From Actinobacteria bacterium HGW-Actinobacteria-4 (lineage in GTDB: Bacteria > Actinomycetota > Actinomycetes > Actinomycetales > Demequinaceae): a stretch of 64,000 nt of DNA. The notes beneath the pieces are model-generated. The model was not told the origin of the DNA. It made no database searches and was given only the letters and a program-made list of their open reading frames with translations. The stretch covers positions 56,309-120,308 of the forward strand of contig PHEW01000009.1 in NCBI GenBank assembly GCA_002841315.1, in the 5' to 3' direction. Positions within the stretch are counted from its first letter, which is position 1; each line of letters starts with the position of its first letter. The position numbers and the translations under genes are program-made. Below are positions 22,273 to 29,862 of this stretch, piece after piece.

Positions 22273-22724
22273 GGCTCGAAGCGAGTGAGCTGCGGCATCA
22301 GGGCCTCGGCGACGTCGAGCATCTGGTGGGCCCACGCGATGGCCTGCGCTGACTCCGTGGCATCGGGGGTGTCGCCCGGCACGGTGGGGTACTCGAGTTG
22401 GTTGCGGCGCATGCGCATGGTCCTCAGCGGTGCGAAGTCGTCGCCAAACTGAGCATTGACTGACTCGAGCACTGTGATGTGATGGCCCCCGCCGCTGGCG
22501 CGCAGTCCCTGTTGAGCCAGCAGTCCTGATGCGGCCTTGCGGGCGGCCTCGTATGCGGCGGTATACGCAAGCGTGGGGTTGTAGCTGAGTTCGCGTTCGG
22601 CCGACGCAAGCGCCTCGCGGGCGGACTCCAGGTAATGCGTGCCGCTCGCTGCGGGCCCGTTGATACGGTCAAGGCGATCGTGCTTGAGCGCCTTGACGAT
22701 CTCGCTCCGGCCTTCCTTCCACAT
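22269..22724 (-). CDS. HEPN-domain protein (partner of the NTase)
   Basis: This 151-residue all-helical protein fits a HEPN domain: HYLESAREALASAERELSYNP, LAYTAAYEAARKAASGLLAQQGLR, HHITVLESV and a late motif RMRRNQLEYP. The classical R-x4-6-H RNase motif is not visible; the RN..EY form resembles the SAV_6107-type HEPN subgroup, so catalytic activity is uncertain. Its ATG follows the upstream nucleotidyltransferase stop by 2 nt, the usual linkage in MNT-HEPN toxin-antitoxin pairs. Its stop shares CTAG with nifS. Confidence 0.78.
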   Translation of the reverse strand: MWKEGRSEIVKALKHDRLDRINGPAASGTHYLESAREALASAERELSYNPTLAYTAAYEAARKAASGLLAQQGLRASGGGHHITVLESVNAQFGDDFAPLRTMRMRRNQLEYPTVPGDTPDATESAQAIAWAHQMLDVAEALMPQLTRFEP

Positions 22725-22726
22725 CC

Positions 22727-23314
22727 TCACTCCTCCCTGGCCCAGGCCAGCACCATGGGCTTGGTGGTGACGTCGCCCAAGAGGGGATCCTCGTCTGCAT
22801 GCTCCCACTGCTCGCGCGTCCTTGACACGGGGTTCACCTCGATGCCCAGTCGCTTCTCGCTGCGAGCGGCGGCATCGAACAACGCGCGCCGTTCGATGCC
22901 GTCACCGATGGCGAGCACGTCGATATCGAGCGGAGTGCCACCCGCGATGCCGTGAAAACGCGCCGCCCAGGAGCCAAAGATGTAGACAGCATCGGCCCCA
23001 AGACCGGAGAACTCTTCGCGCACGATCACCTGAGGGCCAAAGCTGGCGAGCGTCAACTGGGTGAGCGGGAGCAGCGCCGGGTTGCCGACGTTGGCGCGGA
23101 CCAAGCGTGAGCGGCCCAGTTTGCGTTCGGTCAGGACCCTGCCGTCCACGAGGCGCGATACTTCGCCTTGCACCGTGGTGAGCGGCGCGTGCACCTGGCG
23201 GGCGAGGTCGGAGATGGTCCACTCCTGATCCGGTTTCAGAAGCACGAGAGCCAGCACCTGTCCTTGGAGTCGCGACCTGAAGGTGGGCGCGAGGGGAGAC
23301 CAGTCGCTACGCAT
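22727..23314 (-). CDS. Winged-helix/nucleotidyltransferase fusion (MNT-type antitoxin candidate)
   Basis: The 195-residue protein has an N-terminal winged helix (about 15-75: VLALVLLKPDQEWTISDLARQV, LTTVQGEVSRLVDGRVLTERKLGRSRLVRAN) and a C-terminal minimal nucleotidyltransferase (about 100-190) with IFGSWAARFHG and the acidic pair LDIDVLAIG, i.e. the GS...DxD signature. Polymerase-beta-fold MNTs neutralise HEPN toxins by AMPylating them; the DNA-binding part could autorepress. It precedes a HEPN gene by 2 nt. The leaderless promoter has TTGACG, an 18-bp spacer and TAAAAT. Toxin-antitoxin function is inferred from architecture only. Confidence 0.82.
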   Translation of the reverse strand: MRSDWSPLAPTFRSRLQGQVLALVLLKPDQEWTISDLARQVHAPLTTVQGEVSRLVDGRVLTERKLGRSRLVRANVGNPALLPLTQLTLASFGPQVIVREEFSGLGADAVYIFGSWAARFHGIAGGTPLDIDVLAIGDGIERRALFDAAARSEKRLGIEVNPVSRTREQWEHADEDPLLGDVTTKPMVLAWAREE

Positions 23315-23350
23315 AACTCGATTTTAGAACCGATTTATCCGTAGCGTCAA
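23315..23350 (-). promoter_or_regulatory. Promoter and direct-repeat operator of the MNT-HEPN pair
   Basis: On the minus strand TTGACG (23345-23350) and TAAAAT (23321-23326) are 18 bp apart, and TAAAAT ends 6 nt before the ATG. On the plus strand AACTCGATTTT (23315-23325) and AACCGATTTA (23328-23337) form an imperfect direct repeat over the -10 and spacer, a plausible site for the encoded winged helix. Confidence 0.65.
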
Positions 23351-23413
23351 CCCCGCGTACCATGGTGGGGTAGTTCTGACACGAGTTCGCGCAACTGGGG
23401 AGGTGACCGCGAC

Positions 23414-24511
23414 ATGAAGGTCCTCGCAGCCCTGTCCGGAGGGGTTGACTCCGCAGTCGCCGCCGCACGCGCCGTTGACGCCGGGCACGACGTTGTGGGC
23501 GTGCACATGGCGCTCAGCCGCAACCGCGACGAGTTCCGCTCGGGCTCGCGCGGGTGCTGCTCGCTCGAGGACTCCAATGACGCCCGCCGCGCTGCGGACA
23601 TCCTGGGAATCCCTTACTACGTGTGGGACCTGAGCGACGAGTTCCACGACACCGTGGTGAAGGACTTCCTCAGCGAGTATTCGCAGGGCCGCACGCCCAA
23701 CCCCTGCGTGCGCTGCAACGAACACATCAAGTTCGACACCCTCTTGGAACGGGCCGATGCTCTGGGTTTCGACGCCGTCGCTACCGGCCACTATGCGCGG
23801 ATCGACATTCGCGACGACGGCATCCGCGAACTGCACCGCGCCGCGGACCCCGCCAAGGATCAGTCCTACGTGCTCGCGGTCATGGGCCCGGACAAGCTGG
23901 CGCGAGCCATGTTCCCGCTCGGCGAGATCGCCAGCAAGTCCGAGGTGCGTGCCGAGGCCGCCGCCCGCGGGCTGGGCGTCAGCAACAAGCCGGACTCCTA
24001 CGACATCTGCTTTGTGGCCGACGGCGACACCAAGGGCTTCCTGGAGCGCGCGCTAGGCGAAGCACCCGGCGACATCGTGGACGAAACCGGCGCGAAGGTG
24101 GGCGAGCACTCAGGTGCATACTCCTACACCGTTGGCCAGCGCAAGGGCCTTGGCATTGGCAGGCCTGCCGCCGACGGTAAGCCGCGCTACGTGACCGACG
24201 TCCGCACCGAGTCCAACGTGATCGTGGTGGGACCCGAGACTCTCCTGACCGTCTACACCTTGACCGGCGAGGACGTCGTGTGGATGGCTCCGGACGCTCC
24301 CGCCGCCGAGCCCACCCGGTGCCTCGCCCAAGTGCGCGCGCACGGGGAGGCCATCCCAGCATCGGTCACGCGCACGGTTGTTGACGGCGCGGAGCGCATG
24401 ATCGTGGAGCTGGACCAGCCGATGCGCGGGGTTGCCGCAGGTCAGTCCCTGGTGGTCTACGACGGCACCCGCGTGCTAGGCCAGGCCACGGTAGCCAAGC
24501 GCTTGCTGTAG
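23414..24511 (+). CDS. mnmA: tRNA-specific 2-thiouridylase MnmA
   Basis: MnmA thiolates U34 of tRNA-Lys, Glu and Gln using ATP and sulfur from a cysteine desulfurase. The 365-residue product has the PP-loop [10 protein letters not shown] at residues 8-17, the nucleophilic C98 in NPCVRCN, the persulfide C199 in DICFVADGD, and the tRNA-binding [12 protein letters not shown] segment. GGGGAGGTGA (23397-23406) is a good Shine-Dalgarno for the ATG at 23414, unlike many leaderless neighbours. The expected sulfur donor is NifS, encoded upstream across the MNT-HEPN cassette. Confidence 0.96.
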   Translation: MKVLAALSGGVDSAVAAARAVDAGHDVVGVHMALSRNRDEFRSGSRGCCSLEDSNDARRAADILGIPYYVWDLSDEFHDTVVKDFLSEYSQGRTPNPCVRCNEHIKFDTLLERADALGFDAVATGHYARIDIRDDGIRELHRAADPAKDQSYVLAVMGPDKLARAMFPLGEIASKSEVRAEAAARGLGVSNKPDSYDICFVADGDTKGFLERALGEAPGDIVDETGAKVGEHSGAYSYTVGQRKGLGIGRPAADGKPRYVTDVRTESNVIVVGPETLLTVYTLTGEDVVWMAPDAPAAEPTRCLAQVRAHGEAIPASVTRTVVDGAERMIVELDQPMRGVAAGQSLVVYDGTRVLGQATVAKRLL

Positions 24512-24568
24512 TCGCCCGCGACCTCGCCCAAGGGACCATCGTCCCGCACGGCGGATTGTGATCATGCC

Positions 24569-24574
24569 TATCGT
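24569..24574 (+). promoter_or_regulatory. -10 element for cueP (leaderless)
   Basis: TATCGT ends 7 nt before ATG 24582; this supports that start over an in-frame ATG-like codon at 24558. Confidence 0.45.
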
Positions 24575-24581
24575 GGAACGC

Positions 24582-25151
24582 ATGAGAACTCGCATCGTGA
24601 CCTTGACCGCCCTTGCTGTGCTGGTGCTTGCCGCATGCTCGGGACCTGCCGCCGAGCAGCCGGAACCCGCGAACGACGTGCTCGCAGCCCACGGCCTCGA
24701 CGGAACCCCAGTGCGCGATCTCATTGACGACCTTGACCGGACGCCGTTAGCCGAGCGCTCCGCTGGATTCATGGCTTCGGTCCGCCCTGGTGAGTTGTTG
24801 ATCTCTGACGCCACCACCACCGAGCAGGTGTCTCTTCCTATCGCTGACGGCTTCTACCTCTCTGTGGCGCCCTACATCGACACCACCCACGAGTGCTATT
24901 TCCACAGTCTCACTACTTGCAAGGGCGAGTTGGGTGGCGAAGAAGTTCGGATTATCGTGACCAACGCTGAGACCGGTGAGGTCATTGTCGATGAACAGAC
25001 CACCACCTTCGACAACGGGTTCATCGCAGTGTGGCTCCCGCGCGACATCTCCGCGATGCTACGCGTTGAGCACGACGGGCTGGCAGCAGAGGCTCCCATC
25101 GCCACCGGCCCCGACGACGCCACCTGCATCACCACGCTGCAACTCGCGTAG
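24582..25151 (+). CDS. cueP: CueP-like copper-binding lipoprotein
   Basis: CueP is a secreted copper-binding protein that in Salmonella helps copper resistance and supplies copper to a superoxide dismutase. The 189-residue product has a lipoprotein signal with lipobox LAAC (about residue 19). The match to CueP is extensive: LAAHGLDG, a MASVRPGELLISD block, FYLSVAPYIDTTHECYFHSL followed by TTCKGELGGE, TTTFDNGFIAVWLPR and the C-terminal DDATCITTLQL. The three conserved cysteines (ECYFH, TTCKG, ATCIT) are kept. A lipid anchor replaces the periplasmic location of the Gram-negative protein. A copper-linked DUF305 protein is encoded at 42081. Confidence 0.9.
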   Translation: MRTRIVTLTALAVLVLAACSGPAAEQPEPANDVLAAHGLDGTPVRDLIDDLDRTPLAERSAGFMASVRPGELLISDATTTEQVSLPIADGFYLSVAPYIDTTHECYFHSLTTCKGELGGEEVRIIVTNAETGEVIVDEQTTTFDNGFIAVWLPRDISAMLRVEHDGLAAEAPIATGPDDATCITTLQLA

Positions 25152-25180
25152 TGGCCGACCGCCCCGGTCGCTCCTGCGTA

Positions 25181-25186
25181 TAGCCT
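25181..25186 (+). promoter_or_regulatory. -10 element for amidohydrolase gene (leaderless)
   Basis: TAGCCT ends 6 nt before the ATG at 25193. Confidence 0.45.
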
Positions 25187-25192
25187 TGCGCC

Positions 25193-26671
25193 ATGACTCG
25201 TGACGCCCCGGACCTTGTGCTCGCCAACGCGCGCATCGTTGGAGGACCCGACGCCCCTACCGACGTGACCATCCGCGGGGGACTCGTGGCGAGCATCGGC
25301 CGCAATGACGATGCCGCGCTCGAGCGCCTGGACCTCGAGGGCCGGTTCCTCATCCCCGGGCTTTGGGACCATCACGTGCACTTCTCGCAGTGGGCCAAGA
25401 TGCGCACGCGCCTGGACGTGACGCGAGGCGAGTCCGCCGCGCAAGTGGCCCAGCTAGTAGCGCAGCGCATGGCCGCAGACGTCGACCATGAGGCCACACT
25501 GGTGGGATTCGGGTTCCGCGACGCGCTATGGGCGGACCTGCCCACGGCCCAGGCCCTCGACGTCGTGGCACCCCACCGCGCAGTAGTGCTGATCAGCGGC
25601 GACCTCCACTCGGTGTGGGTGAACTCCGCGGCGCAGACGCGCTATGGCCTGGTGCATCATGGGCTGCTCCGGGAGGAGGAAGCGTTCGCCGTGGAAGGCA
25701 TGCTCGCCGAGGACTCCCATGACGCCCGGCATGTGCTCACCATGGCCGCCGTGCACGACGCCGCGGCGCGCGGAGTGGTGGGCATCATCGACTACGAGAT
25801 GGACGACAACGTCGAGGTGTGGGCCGCGCGCATGGCCGATGGCCTGGACCAGTTGCGCGTCAAGGCTGGCTTCTACAAGGGCATGCTGGGGGAGATGATC
25901 GAGCGTGGGATGCGCACCGGGCAGGTGATCGACGGCACGGGCGGGCTGCTGAGCGTGGGCGCGCTCAAAATCATCAGCGACGGCTCGCTCAACACCCGCA
26001 CTGCGTACTGCCACGATTCCTACCCGGACACGGTGAACTTCGGTACCAACAATGTGCCGCCGGCGGAGCTCGAGGGGTTCATGCAGGAGGCCGCGGACCA
26101 CGGCTTCGAGGCCGCGATCCACGCGATTGGGGACCTCGCGAACACGCTCGCGCTCGATGCGTTCGAGGCCACCGGCGCCCGCGGCAGTATTGAGCACGCG
26201 CAGTTGCTGACAGCTGAGGACATCGAGCGGTTCGCGCGCCTGGGCGTGGTGGCCTCGGTCCAGCCCGAGCACGCCATGGACGACCGCGACGTGGCCGATG
26301 CCCTGTGGCCCGGCCGCACCGAGCGCGCCTTCCCGCTGGCTTCGCTTCAGGACGCCGGGGTGAGGATCGCGTTGGGATCCGATGCCCCCGTGGCACCGCT
26401 CGATCCCTGGGTGGCGATCGCTGCGGCGGTGGAGCGCTCGCGCGACGGTCGCGACCCGTGGCATCCTGAGCAACAACTCACGCGGGCTGCGGCGCTTGCG
26501 GCGTCCACGCAGTTTCCCGCGGTTGCCGTGGGCATGCCTGCTGACCTGGTGGCGTGCGAGGAGAGCCCGCTCACGGCATCGGCCGATGTTCTGCGCACCA
26601 TGGGCGTTGCGCTCACCTTGGTTGGCGGGAGAGTTACTTGGAGTTCCACGAGAAGTGATGCAAGTCCGTGA
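25193..26671 (+). CDS. Amidohydrolase family protein (Amidohydro_3/YtcJ-like)
   Basis: This 492-residue metal-dependent hydrolase has an N-terminal beta domain (DLVLANARIVGG), the HxH metal site in LIPGLWDHHVHFSQ, a GALKIISDGSLNTRTAYC segment, a histidine motif in AAIHAIGDLANTLALDAF, EHAQLLTAEDIERF and the late metal aspartate in IALGSDAPVAPLDPW. Members hydrolyse amides of varied cyclic or N-acyl substrates; the substrate is unknown. No signal peptide is present. Its 3' end overlaps the convergent M15 peptidase gene by 38 bp. Confidence 0.9.
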   Translation: MTRDAPDLVLANARIVGGPDAPTDVTIRGGLVASIGRNDDAALERLDLEGRFLIPGLWDHHVHFSQWAKMRTRLDVTRGESAAQVAQLVAQRMAADVDHEATLVGFGFRDALWADLPTAQALDVVAPHRAVVLISGDLHSVWVNSAAQTRYGLVHHGLLREEEAFAVEGMLAEDSHDARHVLTMAAVHDAAARGVVGIIDYEMDDNVEVWAARMADGLDQLRVKAGFYKGMLGEMIERGMRTGQVIDGTGGLLSVGALKIISDGSLNTRTAYCHDSYPDTVNFGTNNVPPAELEGFMQEAADHGFEAAIHAIGDLANTLALDAFEATGARGSIEHAQLLTAEDIERFARLGVVASVQPEHAMDDRDVADALWPGRTERAFPLASLQDAGVRIALGSDAPVAPLDPWVAIAAAVERSRDGRDPWHPEQQLTRAAALAASTQFPAVAVGMPADLVACEESPLTASADVLRTMGVALTLVGGRVTWSSTRSDASP

Positions 26672-27512
26672 GGGCAGTCCAGTTGCCGCCCCACCCCCAG
26701 CCGATGCCCGCGAAGGCTGTCACCACGACATCCCCGCGGCGGATCATGCCCTCGCGCCGGTTGCTGCGGTCCAAGTAGCTCCCGGACAGCGCCGGTTCGA
26801 GTGCGGTGCCGCGCAGGTAAGGATTCTGGAACGGGTTGATGTCGATCGCCCTGCCGTACGCGTGTTGCGACCACGTGCCGGAGACGCCCGCGACGGGCCG
26901 GCACTCGAACGAGCTGGTGTTGTTGAGGTCTCCCGTGGGCGGAGCGAAGATCTCTTCCCGGGAGTAGATCCGCATCTCTTCGATGGGGAAGCGGGCGTCG
27001 TAGAGGGCGCTGAATACAGTGACGACGTCGTGCGCGTGATCGGCGTGCACCATCATTTCGCCCAGGTAGGCGTTGCCGTCGAATCCCCAGAACGTCATCT
27101 CGAGGTAGCGCAGGTCCTCGAGAGCAACCGGGCACTCGGAGGACCAACTACTGCGAGCCGCAACATCCGCAGGCACGGCGCCGATGCTCGAGGTGAAGGC
27201 ATCGCTAGGCGCTAGGGGCGTCCCTGGCGGGGGTGGGAAGCGGCGGTGGCGGAGTTCCTCTGGGGTGTCGACGGTGTCGCGGTCGGAGACCAGGATCTGG
27301 CCCAGCCACTCCGGCCGGTACGTGCCGATCTCGAGGATGGTGACGATGGCGGTGTCCACAGGGTAGGTGCCCAGTGTGGGTGCCGTGATGGGGGAGATGA
27401 TCGTGGGGCTTGATGGCGTGGCCGTGGGTGAGACTGTTGTTGCCGGGCTGGCGCAGGCGCTGAGGAACAGCGCGAAGCCGATGCTCGCGGCTAGCCCAGG
27501 GGTTCGGCGCAC
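26634..27512 (-). CDS. M15-family peptidase lipoprotein (VanY-like)
   Basis: This 292-residue lipoprotein has a GTG start, a signal with lipobox LSAC (about residue 20) and a Thr/Ser/Pro-rich linker. Its C-terminal metallopeptidase region has the zinc ligands H217 and D224 in SQHAYGRAIDINP and a late His in LHHFSW (285/286). Such enzymes are D-Ala-D-Ala or L-Ala-D-Glu peptidases acting on peptidoglycan. TAACGT lies 6 nt before the GTG, so it is probably leaderless. It diverges from a small lipoprotein gene across 76 bp. Confidence 0.85.
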   Translation of the reverse strand: MRRTPGLAASIGFALFLSACASPATTVSPTATPSSPTIISPITAPTLGTYPVDTAIVTILEIGTYRPEWLGQILVSDRDTVDTPEELRHRRFPPPPGTPLAPSDAFTSSIGAVPADVAARSSWSSECPVALEDLRYLEMTFWGFDGNAYLGEMMVHADHAHDVVTVFSALYDARFPIEEMRIYSREEIFAPPTGDLNNTSSFECRPVAGVSGTWSQHAYGRAIDINPFQNPYLRGTALEPALSGSYLDRSNRREGMIRRGDVVVTAFAGIGWGWGGNWTALTDLHHFSWNSK

Positions 27513-27518
27513 CTTCCC

Positions 27519-27524
27519 ACGTTA
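27519..27524 (-). promoter_or_regulatory. -10 element for M15 peptidase gene (leaderless)
   Basis: TAACGT on the minus strand ends 6 nt before the GTG at 27512. Confidence 0.5.
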
Positions 27525-27574
27525 CGCGTTTGGGCTGGGGATGTGGGCTTGTGGCGGTCGCTGGCAGGGTTCGC

Positions 27575-27580
27575 TAGGGT
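27575..27580 (+). promoter_or_regulatory. Possible -10 for small lipoprotein gene
   Basis: TAGGGT ends 8 nt before ATG 27589, slightly further than in the other leaderless candidates. Confidence 0.35.
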
Positions 27581-27588
27581 CAGGACCC

Positions 27589-28044
27589 ATGACCTCACCT
27601 TCATTGTCCTTGCTCCGTCTTCGATTGCTGCGCGCGGCGGCAGTGGGGGTGGGGCTGGTTGCGCTGGCGGCGTGCTCCGGCACAGATGCAGAGCCGGCGG
27701 TGACCGACGTTGCGCCGGTCGCCGGGGGAGGAGCGAGCGGCGACCCTGCTACGCCAGAGCCGGTCGCGACCTTGACACTGGTCGATTACTGCGTGGTGGT
27801 GGCGCCGTTCTTGCAGCCGGTGGAGCGCGCCTATGTGGGTAGCGACCAGCACGTGGCTGACATCGCGGAACTCAAGGAACTGTCAGAGCCCGCTCTTGCC
27901 GAGGCACTCGAGCTACTGGAGCGGCACTACGACGAGGCCGTTGACCCCGCGAATCCCGACTCGCAGAACTTCCCGAGCTTTCCAGAGGATGTGAAGGCGG
28001 CGGCGCTGTTCGTTGACAGCGAGTTGCGGGCGCTCTGCGAGTAG
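27589..28044 (+). CDS. Small lipoprotein of unknown function
   Basis: The 151-residue product has a lipoprotein signal (RLLRAAAVGVGLVALAACSG, cysteine about residue 29), a Gly/Ala/Pro/Glu-rich linker and an acidic helical C-terminal part (YCVVVAPFLQPVERAYVG, LKELSEPALAEALELLERHYDEA) with cysteines near each end of the mature domain that could pair. I do not recognise a family. It ends 2 nt before the stop of the convergent dehydratase gene. Confidence 0.75.
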   Translation: MTSPSLSLLRLRLLRAAAVGVGLVALAACSGTDAEPAVTDVAPVAGGGASGDPATPEPVATLTLVDYCVVVAPFLQPVERAYVGSDQHVADIAELKELSEPALAEALELLERHYDEAVDPANPDSQNFPSFPEDVKAAALFVDSELRALCE

Positions 28045-28046
28045 CG

Positions 28047-29018
28047 CTACACGAGCGCTTGAGGCGGGGCCATCGTGGGGTTGACCACGTTGGCCCCGCA
28101 CAGCACCACGCCGATGCGCGCGCCGGGCTCCGGGACCCAGCGTCCCGTGAGGAGCGCGGCAAAAGGCGCGGCGACGCCGGGCTCCACCACGACGCGTAGC
28201 AGGCGCCATAGGCGCGACTGGGCTTCGAGCACTTCTTCGTCGGTCACGACGGCCGATGCTACGCCGGCTGCGGTCATCGCCGCCCAGGGGACGCGGCCGA
28301 TCTGGGCACCCAGGTGATCGGCGGCCACGCCGGAGATGGGGACCGAGGTGGGTTCGCCCGCCTCGAGCGACGCTGCGTAGGACGCGGTACCAACGGTCTC
28401 GCAGCCCACAATCGTGATGTGATCGCCGCACCACGCGGCCGTCCCTCCTGCGAGCCCACCCCCGCCTACTGCTACGAGAATGGCGTCCAGCGGGCGGCCG
28501 TCGGCGCCCACGGCATCGGCCTCGAGTTCGCGGGCTACCGTTGCGGCACCGGCCATCACGACGGGGTCGTCGAAGGCCTCGATCGTGGTGGCATCGTGTT
28601 CGGTGAGGTAGGCGTAGGAAGCTTCTCTTGCTTCCGGGTAGGTGGTGCCCACGCGGTGCACGTGGGCCTCGAGGTGGATGAGGCGCTCCACCTTGGCAGG
28701 GTTGGCGGTGGTGGGGACAAAGATGTGGGCCTCGTGACCAAAGCGCTGCGCCGCGTAGGCGACTGCGGCTCCGTGGTTGCCACCGGAAGCGGCGACGATG
28801 CCGGTGTCTGCGATGGGCTGGGTGGCAACGTAGTGAACCGCGCCGCGGGCCTTGAAGGCGCCGGTGACTTGCAGGTACTCGAGCTTGAAGACGAGCGTCG
28901 CGTCGATGCCTAGGGTGTCGCCCGGGATCTCGATGACGGGCGTGTGGCGCACGTGCGGGGCGATGGCTGCGGCGGCGGCCTCGATCTGCGCGCGCGTGGG
29001 GACGGGGGCGGTGGTCAC
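28047..29018 (-). CDS. Threonine/serine dehydratase-like PLP enzyme
   Basis: This 323-residue fold type II PLP enzyme has the PLP lysine K56 in GAFKARGA, the substrate loop ASGGNHGAAVAYAA and the phosphate loop VAVGGGGLAGG. Related enzymes deaminate threonine or serine to ketoacids, or act as serine racemases. There is no ACT regulatory domain, so it is of the catabolic/short type. The GTG start is chosen for its alignment with family N-termini (IEAAAAAIAPHVRHTPV) and a -10-like GACAAT 6 nt upstream. Substrate is not settled by sequence. Confidence 0.87.
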   Translation of the reverse strand: MTTAPVPTRAQIEAAAAAIAPHVRHTPVIEIPGDTLGIDATLVFKLEYLQVTGAFKARGAVHYVATQPIADTGIVAASGGNHGAAVAYAAQRFGHEAHIFVPTTANPAKVERLIHLEAHVHRVGTTYPEAREASYAYLTEHDATTIEAFDDPVVMAGAATVARELEADAVGADGRPLDAILVAVGGGGLAGGTAAWCGDHITIVGCETVGTASYAASLEAGEPTSVPISGVAADHLGAQIGRVPWAAMTAAGVASAVVTDEEVLEAQSRLWRLLRVVVEPGVAAPFAALLTGRWVPEPGARIGVVLCGANVVNPTMAPPQALV

Positions 29019-29024
29019 GTCACC

Positions 29025-29030
29025 ATTGTC
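29025..29030 (-). promoter_or_regulatory. Possible -10 for dehydratase gene (leaderless)
   Basis: GACAAT (A2 and T6 kept) ends 6 nt before the GTG at 29018. Confidence 0.35.
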
Positions 29031-29099
29031 CCGTGTTCGGTAGCGGTCTGGGTGCGGTGCGCGCCAGTTGAGCGGCGCGTGGGCGCGATGATGGCGGCG

Positions 29100-29130
29100 G
29101 GCGCGGGTGCCAGCACTCGACACCCGCGCC
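29100..29130 (-). terminator. Terminator hairpin after hsp20
   Basis: GGCGCGGGTG (29100-29109) and CACCCGCGCC (29121-29130) form a perfect 10-bp stem with an 11-nt loop, starting 11 nt after the hsp20 stop in the direction of transcription. Confidence 0.7.
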
Positions 29131-29141
29131 TCCCCTAGGGG

Positions 29142-29588
29142 CTAGGCCGCAGCGATCTTGACGCGGCGAGGCTTGGCCGATTCGGCCTTGGGGACCGTGA
29201 TGGTCAGCAGGCCGTCCTTGTATGTCGCGTCTACCTTGTCGGAATCGACGCGGTCAGGTAGCCGGATGGCGCGGTGGAAGCGGCCGAACCGGCGCTCCAC
29301 GCGGCGGAATCCGTTGGCGTTCTTGTCCTGGTAGAAGTCGCGCTGGCCAGCGATGGTGAGCACGCTCTCTTCGATCGAGACATCGACGTCATCCGGGGTG
29401 ACGCCGGGGAGCTCGATGTGGAGCGTGAACTTGTCGTCGTCCTCTTCCACGTCCAAAGCCGGGCTGAATGCTCCGGCGAGCGTGGCATCGGCATCGCCAA
29501 AGAAGCGGCGGACTACCTGGTTGAAGTCCTCCTGCCAGGGGGACTCGGTGCGTGGGGCAACGTATTGACGGGCAACGTCACGTGCCAT
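29142..29588 (-). CDS. Small heat-shock protein Hsp20
   Basis: Hsp20 proteins are ATP-independent chaperones that hold unfolding proteins for DnaK. The 148-residue product has an N-terminal arm (about 1-45), an alpha-crystallin domain (about 45-135: FTLHIELPGVTPDDVDVSIEE, LTIAGQRDF, FHRAIRLPDRVDSDKVDATYKDGLLTITVPKA) and a short tail ending RRVKIAAA. A full-consensus AAGGAGGT (29595-29602) precedes the ATG. The promoter carries a HAIR-type operator, so it should be repressed by HspR and induced by heat or proteotoxic stress; hspR itself is not in the window. Confidence 0.95.
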   Translation of the reverse strand: MARDVARQYVAPRTESPWQEDFNQVVRRFFGDADATLAGAFSPALDVEEDDDKFTLHIELPGVTPDDVDVSIEESVLTIAGQRDFYQDKNANGFRRVERRFGRFHRAIRLPDRVDSDKVDATYKDGLLTITVPKAESAKPRRVKIAAA

Positions 29589-29659
29589 GGTGTTACCTCC
29601 TTGAAGTTGTGGGCCTTTGCGGCCGGTGGCGTGTTGCCACGGCTCCATTTTACTGCGCG

Positions 29660-29689
29660 ATATTACTCATTTCCAGCCGGAACGCCCAA
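29660..29689 (-). promoter_or_regulatory. Promoter of hsp20
   Basis: On the minus strand TTGGGC (29684-29689), an 18-bp spacer and TAATAT (29660-29665). The transcript would carry a leader of about 65 nt with a strong Shine-Dalgarno. Confidence 0.55.
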
Positions 29690-29690
29690 A

Positions 29691-29711
29691 GTTGAGCGTA
29701 CAACGCTCAAC
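29691..29711. promoter_or_regulatory. HAIR operator (HspR site)
   Basis: GTTGAGCG and CGCTCAAC are perfect 8-bp arms around TACAA. The TTGAG-N9-CTCAA core matches the HspR-associated inverted repeat (CTTGAGT-N7-ACTCAAG). It abuts the -35 of the hsp20 promoter, and one further CTCAAG half-site follows at 29711. Confidence 0.75.
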
Positions 29712-29801
29712 TCAAGGATGGCTCGCCGCGTCTATGGCGCGCGGCGCTCCCACGATGGTCGAAGGTGCGGCGCAGGGTGATGCGTCCGCGTCTTGACATG
29801 G

Positions 29802-29835
29802 CTGTGCTGGGTTGCCGTGGGGCAGCCCAGCACAG
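29802..29835 (-). terminator. Strong terminator after the giant repeat-protein gene
   Basis: Arms 29802-29816 and 29821-29835 pair over 15 bp with one G-U and a 4-nt loop (core CTGTGCTGGG / CCCAGCACAG). It lies 28 nt beyond the stop of the minus-strand gene. Confidence 0.75.
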
Positions 29836-29862
29836 AACTCGGACCGACGTACCCAGTCGGAA

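Noticed and set aside
22269..22724. Canonical HEPN RNase motif R-x4-6-H
   Set aside because: No such motif is visible; only RMRRNQLEYP is present, so RNase activity is not claimed.
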